The translations under genes were made by a program, and so were the position numbers. From Pseudonocardia cypriaca (GTDB lineage Bacteria; Actinomycetota; Actinomycetes; Mycobacteriales; Pseudonocardiaceae): a stretch of DNA of 64,000 nt. How positions within the stretch are numbered: the first letter of the stretch is position 1; the number at the start of each line of letters is the position of its first letter. The stretch covers positions 1,364,001 through 1,428,000 of the forward strand of contig NZ_VFPH01000003.1 in the NCBI RefSeq assembly GCF_006717045.1. The letters run 5' to 3'. Positions 1 to 8,322 of the stretch are shown in pieces. The notes under the pieces are model-generated. The model was given only the letters and a program-made list of their open reading frames with translations, was not told the origin of the DNA and ran no database searches.

Positions 1-482
1 ACGCTGACCCGCACTGCGATCGTCATGGCGGCGTTGGCCTGCTGGCGCCGCTCGGGTGCGACGACCTCCGCGGTGAGCGCCTGGAACGCCGGCCTGCACG
101 CCCCCTGCCCCGCCCCGACGACGGCCGCCGCGACCGCGAGCACGAGCGTGGACGTGCCGAGGCCGGCAGCGGCGACCGGGCTGGCGACGGCCGCGGCGGC
201 CGCCGACCAGGCGACGACCGTGCGCCGCGGGTACCGGTCGGCCAGCACGCCAGCGGCCGGGACGGCGGCGAGGAACCCGGCGGTGCGGGCGGCGAGCGCG
301 AGGCCGAGGCCGGTGGCGTCGAGCGAGCCGTCGAGGACGGCGAGCGCCAGCAGGAACGGCAGAGCCCACGTTGCGAGGCCGGAAGCGGTGATGCCGGTCC
401 ACAGCCGCAGGAACGCGGTATCGCGCACGAGCGGATTCTTGCATATAGATGGCAACAACAAGTTCAATGCACGAGCCGCCAT
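1..482 (-). CDS. MFS transporter, N-terminal part (cut by window edge)
   Basis: Reading leftwards from an ATG at 482, an open frame of about 160 codons runs off the window. It encodes the first membrane helices of a major facilitator transporter: a hydrophobic start around TAFLRLWTGITASGLATW, then the helix 2-3 loop signature GVLADRYPRRTVV, then more alanine/valine-rich helices and a QQANAAMT loop. This resembles MFS_3/EntS-like exporters. A GTG at about codon 19 is an alternative start that would give a more typical N-terminus. The gene diverges from the peptide/metal ABC importer next to it, so the two may share regulation. Substrate unknown; family assignment is good, the rest of the gene is outside the window. 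Confidence 0.75.
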   Translation of the reverse strand, partial: MAARALNLLLPSICKNPLVRDTAFLRLWTGITASGLATWALPFLLALAVLDGSLDATGLGLALAARTAGFLAAVPAAGVLADRYPRRTVVAWSAAAAAVASPVAAAGLGTSTLVLAVAAAVVGAGQGACRPAFQALTAEVVAPERRQQANAAMTIAVRVS

Positions 483-534
483 GTGATCAGAACTACTGGA
501 AGACGGTAATCATATTCATCTACCCTCCCTGCTC
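483..534. promoter_or_regulatory. Divergent intergenic promoter region
   Basis: This 52-bp gap is AT-rich compared with its surroundings. On the minus strand TATGAT (514-509) is a good -10 box for the MFS gene. On the plus strand TACCCT (521-526) fits the actinobacterial TAnnnT -10 and lies 8 nt before the GTG at 535; no Shine-Dalgarno sequence precedes that GTG, so the importer mRNA may be leaderless. Inference from spacing only. Confidence 0.4.
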
Positions 535-2061
535 GTGCGCCGCATCCTGACCCTGCTCGTCTCCGCCCTGCTCGCGAGCGCCTGCGCCGGCGGAGACCGG
601 GCCGCGGACGGCGGGCTCACGCTCGCCGTCGCCAAGATCAACGCCACCCTCGATCCCGCGGAGGCGCTGACCACGAGCTACCTGCGCGCGTACGGGGTGG
701 GCGAGTCCCTCGCGAAGATCCGGGCCGACGGCACGGTGGCGCCCGAGCTGGCCGAGTCGATCGAGCAGACCGCCCCCGACACCTGGACCGTCGTGCTCCG
801 CGAGGGCTCGCGGTTCCACAGCGGCGCGCCGGTGGACGCCGAGGCCGTGCGGACGTCGCTTGAGCGCTCCGCTGCCGAGAACGAGCTCGCGGGCGACCTC
901 CTGGAGGGGTTGACGGTCTCCGTCGTCGACCTGCGCACCCTCACCGTCCGGAGCACCGGGCCTGCGCCGTTCCTGGACTACACGCTCTCCCACTACGAGC
1001 TGCAGATCCACAACGTCGCCGCCTACCGCGGGCTCACCGCCCCGGCGGGCCCGGCCGAGGCCGACCTCACCGGGCCGTTCCGCGTGACCGGCTTCGACGC
1101 CGAGCGCGAGGTGACGCTGCAGCGGAACCCGAACTGGTGGGGTCAGGCGCCCACGGTCGAGACGATCACGGTGCAGCAGGTGGCCGACCCGCAGGCGCGG
1201 GCGCAGATCGCGCTGGCCGGGCAGGCCGACATCGTCGACCTGCTGCCCAGCTCCGCGGTACCCGAGCTCAGGGAAGCGGACGGCCTGACCCTCGTCGGCG
1301 CGCCGGCTGCCAACACGGTCGCGGTGTACCTCAACCCCGCGTCGCCCGCGCTGGCCGACGAGCGGGTCCGCCGTGCGCTCGCGTGGGCCGTCGACCGCGA
1401 GGCGGTCGCGGAGATCGCGGGCGAGGGGCTCACCGAGCCGGCGCCGAGCTGGCTCGCGTCCAACCCCGCCTACCCCCAGGCCGACCAGCAGGGCTTCACG
1501 CGCTACGACCCCGACCTCGCAGGCCGGCTCCTCGACGAGGCCGGCTGGGTCCGCGGGCCGGACGGAAGGCGCGCGAAGGACGGCGTTCCGCTGGCGTTCC
1601 GGCTCCAGACCTGGGGGACCGAGGGCCCAACCGGTGAGGTGCTGCAGTCCCAGTGGGACGCGCTCGGGGCGGACGTGGACCTGTCCTACGTCGACAACGC
1701 GCTGGTGCAGCAGGCGCGCGAGCGCGGCGACTGGGACGCGCAGACCGCGGCGTTCACCACGCTCGGCAATGTGCCGAGCCTGTTCTCCGTGCAGCTCTCG
1801 CCCGGTGGGTCGGGCAACTACGGCCACTACGACCTGCCGCAGGTCGCCGAGCTGGTCCAGCGCGCGAACACGGCCGCTGACGACCAGGCGCGCACCGCAG
1901 CGGTGCTGGAGCTCAACGCGCTGCACGCCGAGGTCGTCCCGGCCGTCCCGGTGCACCCGCGCCCCCAGGCGACAGCGGTGGCGAGCCGGGTCGGCGGTTT
2001 CGCCGCGCACCCGCTGCAGTACGAGAACCTCGTGCAGCCCGGCCTCTCGCTCGGCGGGTGA
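535..2061 (+). CDS. ABC transporter substrate-binding lipoprotein, family 5 (Opp/Nik type)
   Basis: A 508-residue extracytoplasmic binding protein of the SBP_bac_5 family, which captures oligopeptides, nickel or metal-metallophore complexes for an ABC importer. The N-terminus is a lipoprotein signal: charged MRR, hydrophobic core, lipobox LLASAC with the acylated Cys at 17. Family features include the GxxxPxLAES segment after the first strand, the RNPNWWG motif typical of DppA/NikA, and a C-terminal domain with repeated aromatic pockets. It is the first gene of an operon whose next genes supply the permeases and ATPases at overlapping starts. The nearest in-frame start is GTG 535. The ligand cannot be read from sequence; nickel or peptide are both possible. 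Confidence 0.88.
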   Translation: MRRILTLLVSALLASACAGGDRAADGGLTLAVAKINATLDPAEALTTSYLRAYGVGESLAKIRADGTVAPELAESIEQTAPDTWTVVLREGSRFHSGAPVDAEAVRTSLERSAAENELAGDLLEGLTVSVVDLRTLTVRSTGPAPFLDYTLSHYELQIHNVAAYRGLTAPAGPAEADLTGPFRVTGFDAEREVTLQRNPNWWGQAPTVETITVQQVADPQARAQIALAGQADIVDLLPSSAVPELREADGLTLVGAPAANTVAVYLNPASPALADERVRRALAWAVDREAVAEIAGEGLTEPAPSWLASNPAYPQADQQGFTRYDPDLAGRLLDEAGWVRGPDGRRAKDGVPLAFRLQTWGTEGPTGEVLQSQWDALGADVDLSYVDNALVQQARERGDWDAQTAAFTTLGNVPSLFSVQLSPGGSGNYGHYDLPQVAELVQRANTAADDQARTAAVLELNALHAEVVPAVPVHPRPQATAVASRVGGFAAHPLQYENLVQPGLSLGG

Positions 2062-2062
2062 C

Positions 2063-3016
2063 GTGCGCGCTCTCCTCCGATCGCTCGCCGGCACCGCGGG
2101 CATGCTGCTCGTGGCCTCGGCGGTCGTGTTCGCGATGGTCCGCTCCGCTCCCGGCGACCCGGTGGACGTGCAGCTCGGCGAGTCGGGCGGGATCTCGCTG
2201 AGCCGGGAGGACGAGGACCGGATCCGGGCCGAGCGGCTCGTCGAGCTCGGCCTCGACCGGTCGCTGCCCGAGCAGTACGCGCTCTGGCTGGCGCGCATGG
2301 TCGGTGGCGACTGGGGCACCTCGTACCGCACGGGGCAGCCCGTGCTGGACGAGATGCTCGACCGGCTGCCCGCGAGCGTCGCGCTCGGCACGGCCGGGTT
2401 CGCCGTGGCCGTGGTGCTCGCCTGCGGCCTCGCCCTGCTGGCCGGCCGCCGACCGGACGGGCCGGTGGACCAGGTCGTGCGGCTGGCGACACTCGCCACG
2501 GTCGCGGTGCCGTCGTTCCTGCTCGGCACGCTCGCGCTGCAGGTCGCAACCGGCACCACCGGTTACCGGATCGCCGGACCGGCGAGCCTCGACCGGATCT
2601 GGCTGCCGGCGCTCGTCCTCGGCATCGCCGTGACCCCGACGATGTCGCGGGTGCTGCGGGCCTCGCTCGTGGCCGAGCGCGGCCGGCTCTACGCCGTCGC
2701 CGCGCTCGCCCGTGGCGCATCCCCTGGGCGCACCCTGCTGCGCCACGTCCTGCGGCCCGCGGTTGGTCCCGTGCTGATCCTGGGCGGGCTCGCCTTCGCC
2801 TCCCTGGTCACCGGCTCGATCATCACCGAGGCCGTGTTCACGTGGCCGGGTGTCGGCCTCTTCGCCGTGGACGCGATCGCGGCGCAGGACTACCCGGTCG
2901 TGCAGGCGTACGTCGTGCTCGCCACAGCGCTCGTCGTGCTGGTCAACCGCGGCGTCGACCTCGCGGGCCGGCTCGTCGACCCCCGCCAGGACGCACGGGC
3001 GGAGGCGGTGGCATGA
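2063..3016 (+). CDS. ABC transporter permease, DppB/NikB type
   Basis: A 317-residue inner-membrane permease, first of the pair that forms the translocation channel for the family 5 binding protein. It begins at GTG 2063, one base after the upstream stop; an open frame extends further upstream but that part overlaps the binding protein and is not plausible. The start of the protein has the DppB pattern: one N-terminal helix, then the periplasmic segment APGDPVDVQLGE and the conserved GLDRSLPEQYALWL. A coupling loop for the ATPase is seen around ALARGASPGRTLLRHVLRP. It ends in an ATGA overlap with the next permease, indicating translational coupling. Confidence 0.9.
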   Translation: MRALLRSLAGTAGMLLVASAVVFAMVRSAPGDPVDVQLGESGGISLSREDEDRIRAERLVELGLDRSLPEQYALWLARMVGGDWGTSYRTGQPVLDEMLDRLPASVALGTAGFAVAVVLACGLALLAGRRPDGPVDQVVRLATLATVAVPSFLLGTLALQVATGTTGYRIAGPASLDRIWLPALVLGIAVTPTMSRVLRASLVAERGRLYAVAALARGASPGRTLLRHVLRPAVGPVLILGGLAFASLVTGSIITEAVFTWPGVGLFAVDAIAAQDYPVVQAYVVLATALVVLVNRGVDLAGRLVDPRQDARAEAVA

Positions 3017-3837
3017 GGCCGACCGGCCGTGGCCTGCTCACCGTGGGCGTCGTCCTGCTCTCGGCCGTCGTGCTGGCGACGCTGGCGGCGCCGTGGCTGG
3101 CCCCGTTCGACCCGGTCGCCCAGGAAGTGGGGCCGCGCTCGGCCCCACCGGGCGGCGAGCACTGGCTCGGCACCGACCGGTTCGGCCGCGACACCGCATC
3201 GCGCGTGCTGCACGGCGGGCAGAACACCCTGCTCCAGACCGGGGCCACCATGCTCGCGGTGATCGCCGTCGGGGCCGCGATCGGCATCGCCGTCGGCCTC
3301 GCCGGACCACGGCTGGACGACCTGGGACGCCGGCTGGTCGACGGGGTCGTCGCCTTCCCGGCCGTGATCGTGATCCTGGCGTTCGTCGGGCTGCGCGGTC
3401 CCTCGCTCACCGCCGTGCTCGGCGGCGCGCTGCTGGTGTGGTGGGCGCCGTTCGCGCGGCTGACCCGGGCGCTCGTGCGGTCGGCGCTGGCCGAGCCGTC
3501 GGCGGTGGCCGCCCGCGCGCTCGGCGCGTCCCGCGCCCACCTGCTGCGCACCGAGATCCGGCCGCGCCTGATCGGGCCCTTGGCCGTGCTCACCGCCGTG
3601 GAGGCGGGGCAGCTGATCGCGACCGTCGCCGGCCTGTCGTTCCTCGGGATGGGCGCGCAGCCGCCCGCCGCGGAGTGGGGCGCGATGCTCGCCGAGGCGC
3701 GCGGGGTGGCGCTGTCGAGCCCGCACCTCGTGCTGGGGCCCGGCCTGGCGGTGCTGGTCACCGTGTTCGCGCTGACGTGCGTGGGCGAGGGCCTGCGTGA
3801 CGTGCTCGACCGGTCCACCCAGACGGTGGCGTCGTGA
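3013..3837 (+). CDS. ABC transporter permease, DppC/NikC type
   Basis: A 274-residue second permease of the importer. Start ATG 3013 overlaps the previous stop (ATGA). It shows the OppC-family hallmark GTDRFGRDTASRVLHGG after the first helix, and the ATPase-contacting loop AARALGASRAHLLRTEIRP in the C-terminal half, followed by GLSFLGMGAQPP, a standard DppC motif. It pairs with the DppB-like permease upstream and the fused ATPase downstream. Nothing unusual in length or composition. Confidence 0.92.
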   Translation: MRPTGRGLLTVGVVLLSAVVLATLAAPWLAPFDPVAQEVGPRSAPPGGEHWLGTDRFGRDTASRVLHGGQNTLLQTGATMLAVIAVGAAIGIAVGLAGPRLDDLGRRLVDGVVAFPAVIVILAFVGLRGPSLTAVLGGALLVWWAPFARLTRALVRSALAEPSAVAARALGASRAHLLRTEIRPRLIGPLAVLTAVEAGQLIATVAGLSFLGMGAQPPAAEWGAMLAEARGVALSSPHLVLGPGLAVLVTVFALTCVGEGLRDVLDRSTQTVAS

Positions 3838-5366
3838 CGGGCCTGCTGTCGGTCCGCGGGCTCACCGTCGAGTACGCGGGCCGGACCGTCCTCGACGGGG
3901 TGGACCTGGACGTCGACGCGGGGGAGGCGGTCGTCGTGCTCGGGGGCAGCGGATCGGGGAAGTCGACGCTGCTGCGAGCCCTGCTCGGCCTGGTCCCCGC
4001 CCCGGGACGGGTGCGGGTGGGGGAGCTCGCCCTGCGCACGGACGCGGGACGGATCGACCTGACCGCCCGCGGGGCGTGGCGCCGGGTCAGGGGCCGGGAG
4101 ATCGGCATGGTGTTCCAGGACCCGGCGCTCGCGCTCACGCCGCTGCGCCGGGTGCACTCCCTGCTCACCGAGGTGAGCGGCGACCCGGGTCGATCCGAGC
4201 CGTTGCTGCGGGCGAGCGGGTTCGCCGATCCTGCTCCGGTGGCTGCCAAGCGTGCCTTCGAGCTCTCCGGCGGCATGGCGCAGCGCGTCGGGTTCGGGCT
4301 CGCGGTGGCGGGCGAGCCACGGCTGGTGCTGGCCGACGAGCCGACCACCGCGCTGGACGGACCGGCCCGCGAGGAACTGGTGACCAGGCTGCGCGAGCGG
4401 GCGGCCGCCGGCACGGCCGTCGTGCTCGTCACCCACGACGTGACGGTGGCCGCCGCGCTCGCCGACCGCGTGGCGGTGCTGCACCGCGGCCGGATCGTCG
4501 AGCAGGGCACCGCCGCCCGCGTGCTCGGCGACCCGGTGCACGAGGCGACCCGCGCTTTGGTGCGCGACGTCCCGTGGGCATTGCCGCCGCGCCGCCCGGC
4601 GCCCCGGGCAGGCGGCGCCCCCGCGATCCGCGTGCGCGGGCTGACCAGGTCCTACGCCGGCGCGCGCGTGCTGGACGGGCTCGACCTCGACGTCGGCGAG
4701 GGAGAGGTGGTGGGCATCGCCGGACGCAGCGGCGGGGGCAAGACCACCCTGCTGCGCTGCCTGCTCGGGCTGGAGCGCCCGGACGCGGGCGAGCTGCAGC
4801 TCGCCGGCATCGACCCCGCGGAGCGGGGGTGGCAGGCGGTGCGCCGCGCCGTGCAGCTGGTGCCGCAGGACCCCCGCGCGTCGCTCAACCCGTGGCGGAC
4901 GGCCGCGCAGCTGGTCGCCGACCCGCTCGACTTCCACCGGATCGGCACCCGGGCCGCTCGGCGGGCGCGGGCACACGAGCTGCTGGCTGCCGTCGGGCTG
5001 GACGGGGCGGCCGATCGCCGCCCGAACGCCCTGTCCACCGGGCAGTGCCAGCGGGTGGCGATCGCCCGCGCGCTCGCCGTGCGGCCCCGCGTGCTGGTGG
5101 CCGACGAGCCGGCGTCCGCGCTCGACGTCACGCTGCAGGCCGAGTTGATCCGCGTGCTGTCGCAGGTGGTGGCCGAGCACCGCATGACGGCCCTCGTCGT
5201 CTCCCACGACCTGCACGTGCTGGAACGGCTGTGCGACCGCATCGCCGTGCTCGACGGCGGGCGGCTGGTCGAGGACCTCCCGGTCGCCCGCCTGCGCAGC
5301 GACGCCGCGCACTCCCGGACCCGGGCCCTGCTGGCCGCCTACCCGACCGACCCGCTCGCGGGCTGA
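3834..5366 (+). CDS. Fused double ATP-binding protein of the Opp/Nik importer
   Basis: A 510-residue cytoplasmic protein with two complete ABC ATPase domains in one chain, equivalent to DppD plus DppF. Domain 1: Walker A GGSGSGKST (37-45), signature LSGGMAQRV (145-153), Walker B LVLADE (165-170). Domain 2: Walker A GRSGGGKTT (298-306), signature LSTGQCQRV (401-409, Thr for the usual Gly), Walker B VLVADE (421-426). The two are joined by a proline/arginine-rich linker near 252-265. GTG 3834 overlaps the upstream stop by 4 bases. It powers uptake through the two permeases. Such fusions are known in actinobacteria. Confidence 0.92.
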   Translation: MTGLLSVRGLTVEYAGRTVLDGVDLDVDAGEAVVVLGGSGSGKSTLLRALLGLVPAPGRVRVGELALRTDAGRIDLTARGAWRRVRGREIGMVFQDPALALTPLRRVHSLLTEVSGDPGRSEPLLRASGFADPAPVAAKRAFELSGGMAQRVGFGLAVAGEPRLVLADEPTTALDGPAREELVTRLRERAAAGTAVVLVTHDVTVAAALADRVAVLHRGRIVEQGTAARVLGDPVHEATRALVRDVPWALPPRRPAPRAGGAPAIRVRGLTRSYAGARVLDGLDLDVGEGEVVGIAGRSGGGKTTLLRCLLGLERPDAGELQLAGIDPAERGWQAVRRAVQLVPQDPRASLNPWRTAAQLVADPLDFHRIGTRAARRARAHELLAAVGLDGAADRRPNALSTGQCQRVAIARALAVRPRVLVADEPASALDVTLQAELIRVLSQVVAEHRMTALVVSHDLHVLERLCDRIAVLDGGRLVEDLPVARLRSDAAHSRTRALLAAYPTDPLAG

Positions 5367-5380
5367 CGAGAGAGGACCAC

Positions 5381-5935
5381 GTGACCCGGTACGCGATCCG
5401 CCGCGCCACGACCCGGAAGGACCTCGACGGCGCCCGCACCGTCGTGCTGCACGCCGCCGAAGCCGATCTCGGCTACGGCTACCAGCCGCAGTGGCACTGG
5501 GACCTCGACCGGCCGGTCGAGACCTACGTGGACAACCCGCGGCAGGCCATGTTCGTCGCGGTCGACCTGGCGGGCATCGTGGTGTCGACGGCGGCCGTCC
5601 GGGTCGGCGGACCGAACGTGCCGCCGCACCCGGCGGAGCTGGGCCACCGCTACGCCGACCGGCAGGCCGTGGCGCAGCTGCTGCGGGTGGCGACGCTGCC
5701 CGAGCACCGCAGGCACGGCCTCGCGCGCCGCCTCGTGGCCGCCTGCCAGGAGTTCGTCCGAGCGGACGGCGGCTTCCGCGTGATCTACCTGCACACCAAC
5801 ACCAGGGTCCCGGCCGCCGAGCCGTTCTGGCGCTCGCTGCCGGTCGTCGAGATCCGCGACGACCGGGGCGAGGAGCACGACCCCCGCTTCGCGACCGTGC
5901 ACTTCGAGCTGCCGCTGGACGTGCCCGTCGCGTGA
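5381..5935 (+). CDS. GNAT-family N-acetyltransferase
   Basis: A 184-residue protein of the GNAT fold. GTG 5381 is chosen because GAGAGAGG lies a few bases upstream and the longer frame overlaps the ATPase gene. Acetyl-CoA binding is suggested by LLRVATLPEHRRHGLARRLV, which matches motif A (R-x-x-G-x-A), and the C-terminal part has the usual aromatic strand. It sits inside the importer operon, 14 bases after the ATPase stop and overlapping the MFS gene by 4 bases. A role in modifying the imported or exported compound, or in self-protection, is inferred from context only; the acceptor is unknown. Confidence 0.78.
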   Translation: MTRYAIRRATTRKDLDGARTVVLHAAEADLGYGYQPQWHWDLDRPVETYVDNPRQAMFVAVDLAGIVVSTAAVRVGGPNVPPHPAELGHRYADRQAVAQLLRVATLPEHRRHGLARRLVAACQEFVRADGGFRVIYLHTNTRVPAAEPFWRSLPVVEIRDDRGEEHDPRFATVHFELPLDVPVA

Positions 5936-7152
5936 GCGTCCGCTCGCGGTTCCTGGCGCTCACCCCGGCGGCCCGGCTGCTCGTGGTCAACCAGTTCGGG
6001 ATCAACGTCGGCTTCTACATGGTCGTGCCGTACCTCGCGACCCACCTCGTCGACGACCTCGGCTACGCCGCGGCGCTGGTCGGTGTGGTGCTCGGGGTGC
6101 GCACCCTCTCCCAGCAGGGGCTCTTCCTCGTGGGCGGCACCGCGGCCGACCGGCTCGGCGCCCGCCCGGTGATCGTGCTCGGCTGCGCGCTGCGCGTGCT
6201 CGCCTTCGGCTTGTTCGCGCTCGTCACCTCGCCGGTCGGGTTCGTGGCGGCCGCGGTGCTCACCGGGTTCGCGGGAGCGCTGTTCAACCCGGCGGTGCGC
6301 GCGTACCTGAGCCGGGAGGCGGGTGAGGAGCGCGCGGCGGCTTTCGCCGTGTTCAACACGGCCGCCGACGCCGGGGCGTTCGCCGGACCGCTGCTGGGGG
6401 CGGCGCTGCTCGCCGTGGACTTCCGGCTGGTCGCGGCCGTGGCGTGCGCGACGTTCCTGCTGCTCACCGTGGCGCAGGCGCTCGTGCTGCCGGCGCACCC
6501 GGTCCAGCCCCACGCCGATGGCGTGCTCGGCAGCTGGGGCGCAGTGGTGCGCAACCGCCGGTTCGCGGCGTTCACGCTGTGCGGCTCGGCCTACTTCGCC
6601 CTGTACAACCAGGTCTACCTCGTCTTCCCGCTCGAGGCACAGCGCGTGACCGGCACGCCGGCCGCCGTCGGCGTGCTCTTCGCGGTGTCCACCGTCACGG
6701 GCGTCGCGCTGTACGTGCGGGTCGCCGCGTGGGGCGGGCGCCGCTGGCCCCCCGGCACGTGCGTCGCGGTCGGGCTGGCGCTGATGGGCGCCGGCTTCGC
6801 GCCGGTCGCGGTCTCCGCGCCGCTGCTGCCGGCGGCGACCGGCCTCGCCCCGGCCGCGGCGCTGCCGGTGCTCGCGGGCGCCGTGCTCTTCACGCTCGGG
6901 ATCGCGCTGGCCAACCCGTTCACGATGCAGCTGCTGCCGGTGGTGGGGAGCGAGCGGCTCCTCGGCACCTACTACGGCTTCTACTACCTGGTGTCCGCAC
7001 TGGTGGCCGCCCCGGTCATGGCCGCCACCGGCGCGATGCTCGACCTGGCCGGCCCCGCCTGGCGGGCCGCGGCCCCGGCGGCGCTGCTCGCCGTGGGACT
7101 CGCCGGCGCGACCGGAACGATGCTGATGCAGCGGCGTGGGCACCTATCTTGA
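5932..7152 (+). CDS. MFS efflux transporter
   Basis: A 406-residue, roughly 12-helix major facilitator protein. GTG 5932 overlaps the acetyltransferase stop (GTGA). Visible family marks are the helix 2-3 loop GGTAADRLGARPVIVLG, the helix 4-5 region TGFAGALFNPAVRAYLS, and the equivalent C-terminal half after the central loop around residue 195. It resembles MdtH/YfcJ-like drug or metabolite exporters. As the last gene of an importer operon it may export a small molecule whose loaded form the ABC system takes back up, as in metallophore loci; this is inference. Substrate unknown. Confidence 0.82.
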   Translation: MSVRSRFLALTPAARLLVVNQFGINVGFYMVVPYLATHLVDDLGYAAALVGVVLGVRTLSQQGLFLVGGTAADRLGARPVIVLGCALRVLAFGLFALVTSPVGFVAAAVLTGFAGALFNPAVRAYLSREAGEERAAAFAVFNTAADAGAFAGPLLGAALLAVDFRLVAAVACATFLLLTVAQALVLPAHPVQPHADGVLGSWGAVVRNRRFAAFTLCGSAYFALYNQVYLVFPLEAQRVTGTPAAVGVLFAVSTVTGVALYVRVAAWGGRRWPPGTCVAVGLALMGAGFAPVAVSAPLLPAATGLAPAAALPVLAGAVLFTLGIALANPFTMQLLPVVGSERLLGTYYGFYYLVSALVAAPVMAATGAMLDLAGPAWRAAAPAALLAVGLAGATGTMLMQRRGHLS

Positions 7153-7186
7153 CCCAACCTCCCCTTCATAGGGAAGGATAGGGAGC
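7143..7186 (+). promoter_or_regulatory. Upstream region of the HTH gene with inverted repeats
   Basis: TTGACC at 7149-7154 resembles a -35 box but no convincing -10 follows. CCTATC (7143-7148) and GATAGG (7177-7182) form an inverted repeat around CTTC-N5-GAAG (7165-7178), and GGGAAGG supplies the ribosome binding site. It could be an operator for the downstream HTH protein. Weak evidence. Confidence 0.3.
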
Positions 7187-7585
7187 ATGAGTGAGTGGTA
7201 CTCCCTTGACGACGTCGCCGATCGGCTCGGCCTCCACGTCCGCACCGTGCGCAACTACGTGCGGGACGGCCGGCTGAGCGCGGTGCGCATCGGCAAGCAG
7301 TACCGCGTGTCCGACGCCGACCTGCGGGCGCTGACCGGGAGCAGCGGCGGGTCCAGCAGGCCGCGCCGCATCGAGGCGACGAGCGTCCTCGACGTCGACG
7401 GGATCGACCCGGACGCGGCGGAGCGCCTGGAAGCGCTGGTCCGGGGACTGCCGAAGGGCCCGCGGGCACCGCACGTGGACGTGGTGCGGGACGGCGACCG
7501 GCTCAAGGTGATCGTCGTCGGGTCGGTCGAGGCGAACGCGGAGCTGCTCCGGTTCGTCGCCGCGATGGCCGGGGAGGCGGCGTGA
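7187..7585 (+). CDS. Excisionase/MerR-like helix-turn-helix protein
   Basis: A 132-residue DNA-binding protein. Residues 3-50 form an HTH_17/excisionase-type winged helix: WYSLDDVADRLGLHVRTVRN followed by YVRDGRLSAVRIGKQYRV, the usual wing. The C-terminal 75 residues contain no domain I recognise; they look like a small alpha/beta unit (VDVVRDGDRLKVIVVGSV). ATG 7187 follows a strong GGGAGC site. It is coupled by a GTGA overlap to a tyrosine phosphatase gene, so it probably regulates that small operon or serves as a sensor-type repressor; targets unknown. Confidence 0.75.
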   Translation: MSEWYSLDDVADRLGLHVRTVRNYVRDGRLSAVRIGKQYRVSDADLRALTGSSGGSSRPRRIEATSVLDVDGIDPDAAERLEALVRGLPKGPRAPHVDVVRDGDRLKVIVVGSVEANAELLRFVAAMAGEAA

Positions 7586-8019
7586 CCGCCCCGCTCTCCG
7601 GCGCGATCGCACTGCCCGACGGCACGCTCGTGCGTGGCCGCGGGCGCCGGGAGCCGTTCCCCGACGGGCCGCTGCCCGAGTTCGGCCTCTACCTCGGGTT
7701 GCCGGGGCGCCGCACGGCCTGGCGGCCCGAGTGGCCTGCGGCCTGGATCGACTGGCCCGACTTCCGCACCCCCCGCGACGCCGACGCGGCGGCCGCGCAG
7801 ATCGTCGAGGCCCATCGCCGGGCGCGTTCGGGGGAGCGGGTCGAGGTCGCCTGCCACGGGGGCACGGGCCGCACGGGAACCGTGATCGCCTGCATGGCCG
7901 TGCTCGCCGGGTGCCCCGCTGAGGAGGCGGTGGCGTGGACCCGGGGCCACTACCGGCGACGCGCGGTGGAAACCCCTGGTCAGCGGCGCTGGATCCGCTG
8001 GTTCGCCGAGCACCGATGA
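7582..8019 (+). CDS. Protein tyrosine / dual-specificity phosphatase
   Basis: A 145-residue cytoplasmic phosphatase. The P-loop CHGGTGRTG places the nucleophile Cys at 91 and the phosphate-binding Arg at 97 (Cx5R). WIDWPDF at 55-61 supplies candidate general-acid aspartates at the right distance. The protein is short, close to the minimal DSP fold. GTG 7582 overlaps the HTH gene stop. Substrate (phosphotyrosine protein, phosphoinositide-like or nucleotide) cannot be told from sequence. Pairing with an HTH regulator hints at a small signalling unit. Confidence 0.8.
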   Translation: MTAPLSGAIALPDGTLVRGRGRREPFPDGPLPEFGLYLGLPGRRTAWRPEWPAAWIDWPDFRTPRDADAAAAQIVEAHRRARSGERVEVACHGGTGRTGTVIACMAVLAGCPAEEAVAWTRGHYRRRAVETPGQRRWIRWFAEHR

Positions 8020-8049
8020 ATCCGCGTCGTGCCGTGCGACTCCCTTCCC

Positions 8050-8322
8050 ATGACGCATCTCGACCACTCGTTCACCGCCCCTCTGGAGAAGGACGGCTCC
8101 TTCCCGACCTACATCACGGTCCCCGACTCGGCCGAGCTGCTCGGCACCCGCCGGGCCGTGAAGGTCGGCGGGACGATCGACGGCCACCCCTTCACCGCCA
8201 CCCTCATGCCCTCCGGCGAGGGCCCGCACTGGCTGCCGGTGCGGGCGGCGCTGTGCAAGCTGATCGGCAAGCACCGGGCAGGCGAGGAGGTGGCGTTCCG
8301 CCTCGAGCAGCGGTTCAGCTGA
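8050..8322 (+). CDS. DUF1905 domain protein
   Basis: A 90-residue protein that is essentially one DUF1905 domain, a small beta-barrel of unknown function. Characteristic stretches are SFPTYITVPDSAELLGTR, VKVGGTIDGHPF and HWLPVRAALCKLIGK. ATG 8050 is preferred over GTG 8029 because the domain begins right after it; no clear ribosome site precedes either. A second DUF1905 gene lies 2.7 kb away with nearly the same motifs. Its 3' end overlaps the convergent XRE regulator by 8 bases. Confidence 0.8.
   Translation: MTHLDHSFTAPLEKDGSFPTYITVPDSAELLGTRRAVKVGGTIDGHPFTATLMPSGEGPHWLPVRAALCKLIGKHRAGEEVAFRLEQRFS

Noticed and set aside
25..486. 153-codon plus-strand frame at the left edge
   Set aside because: Shadow of the minus-strand MFS gene, whose membrane helices and motif A are clear.
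1373..2062. Upstream extension of the DppB-like permease frame
   Set aside because: Overlaps the binding-protein gene and is Arg/Ser/Thr-rich; the real start is GTG 2063.
2943..6005. 1020-codon minus-strand frame opposite the Opp operon
   Set aside because: Low-complexity Arg/Pro/Ala protein antisense to permease, ATPase and GNAT genes with clear family motifs.
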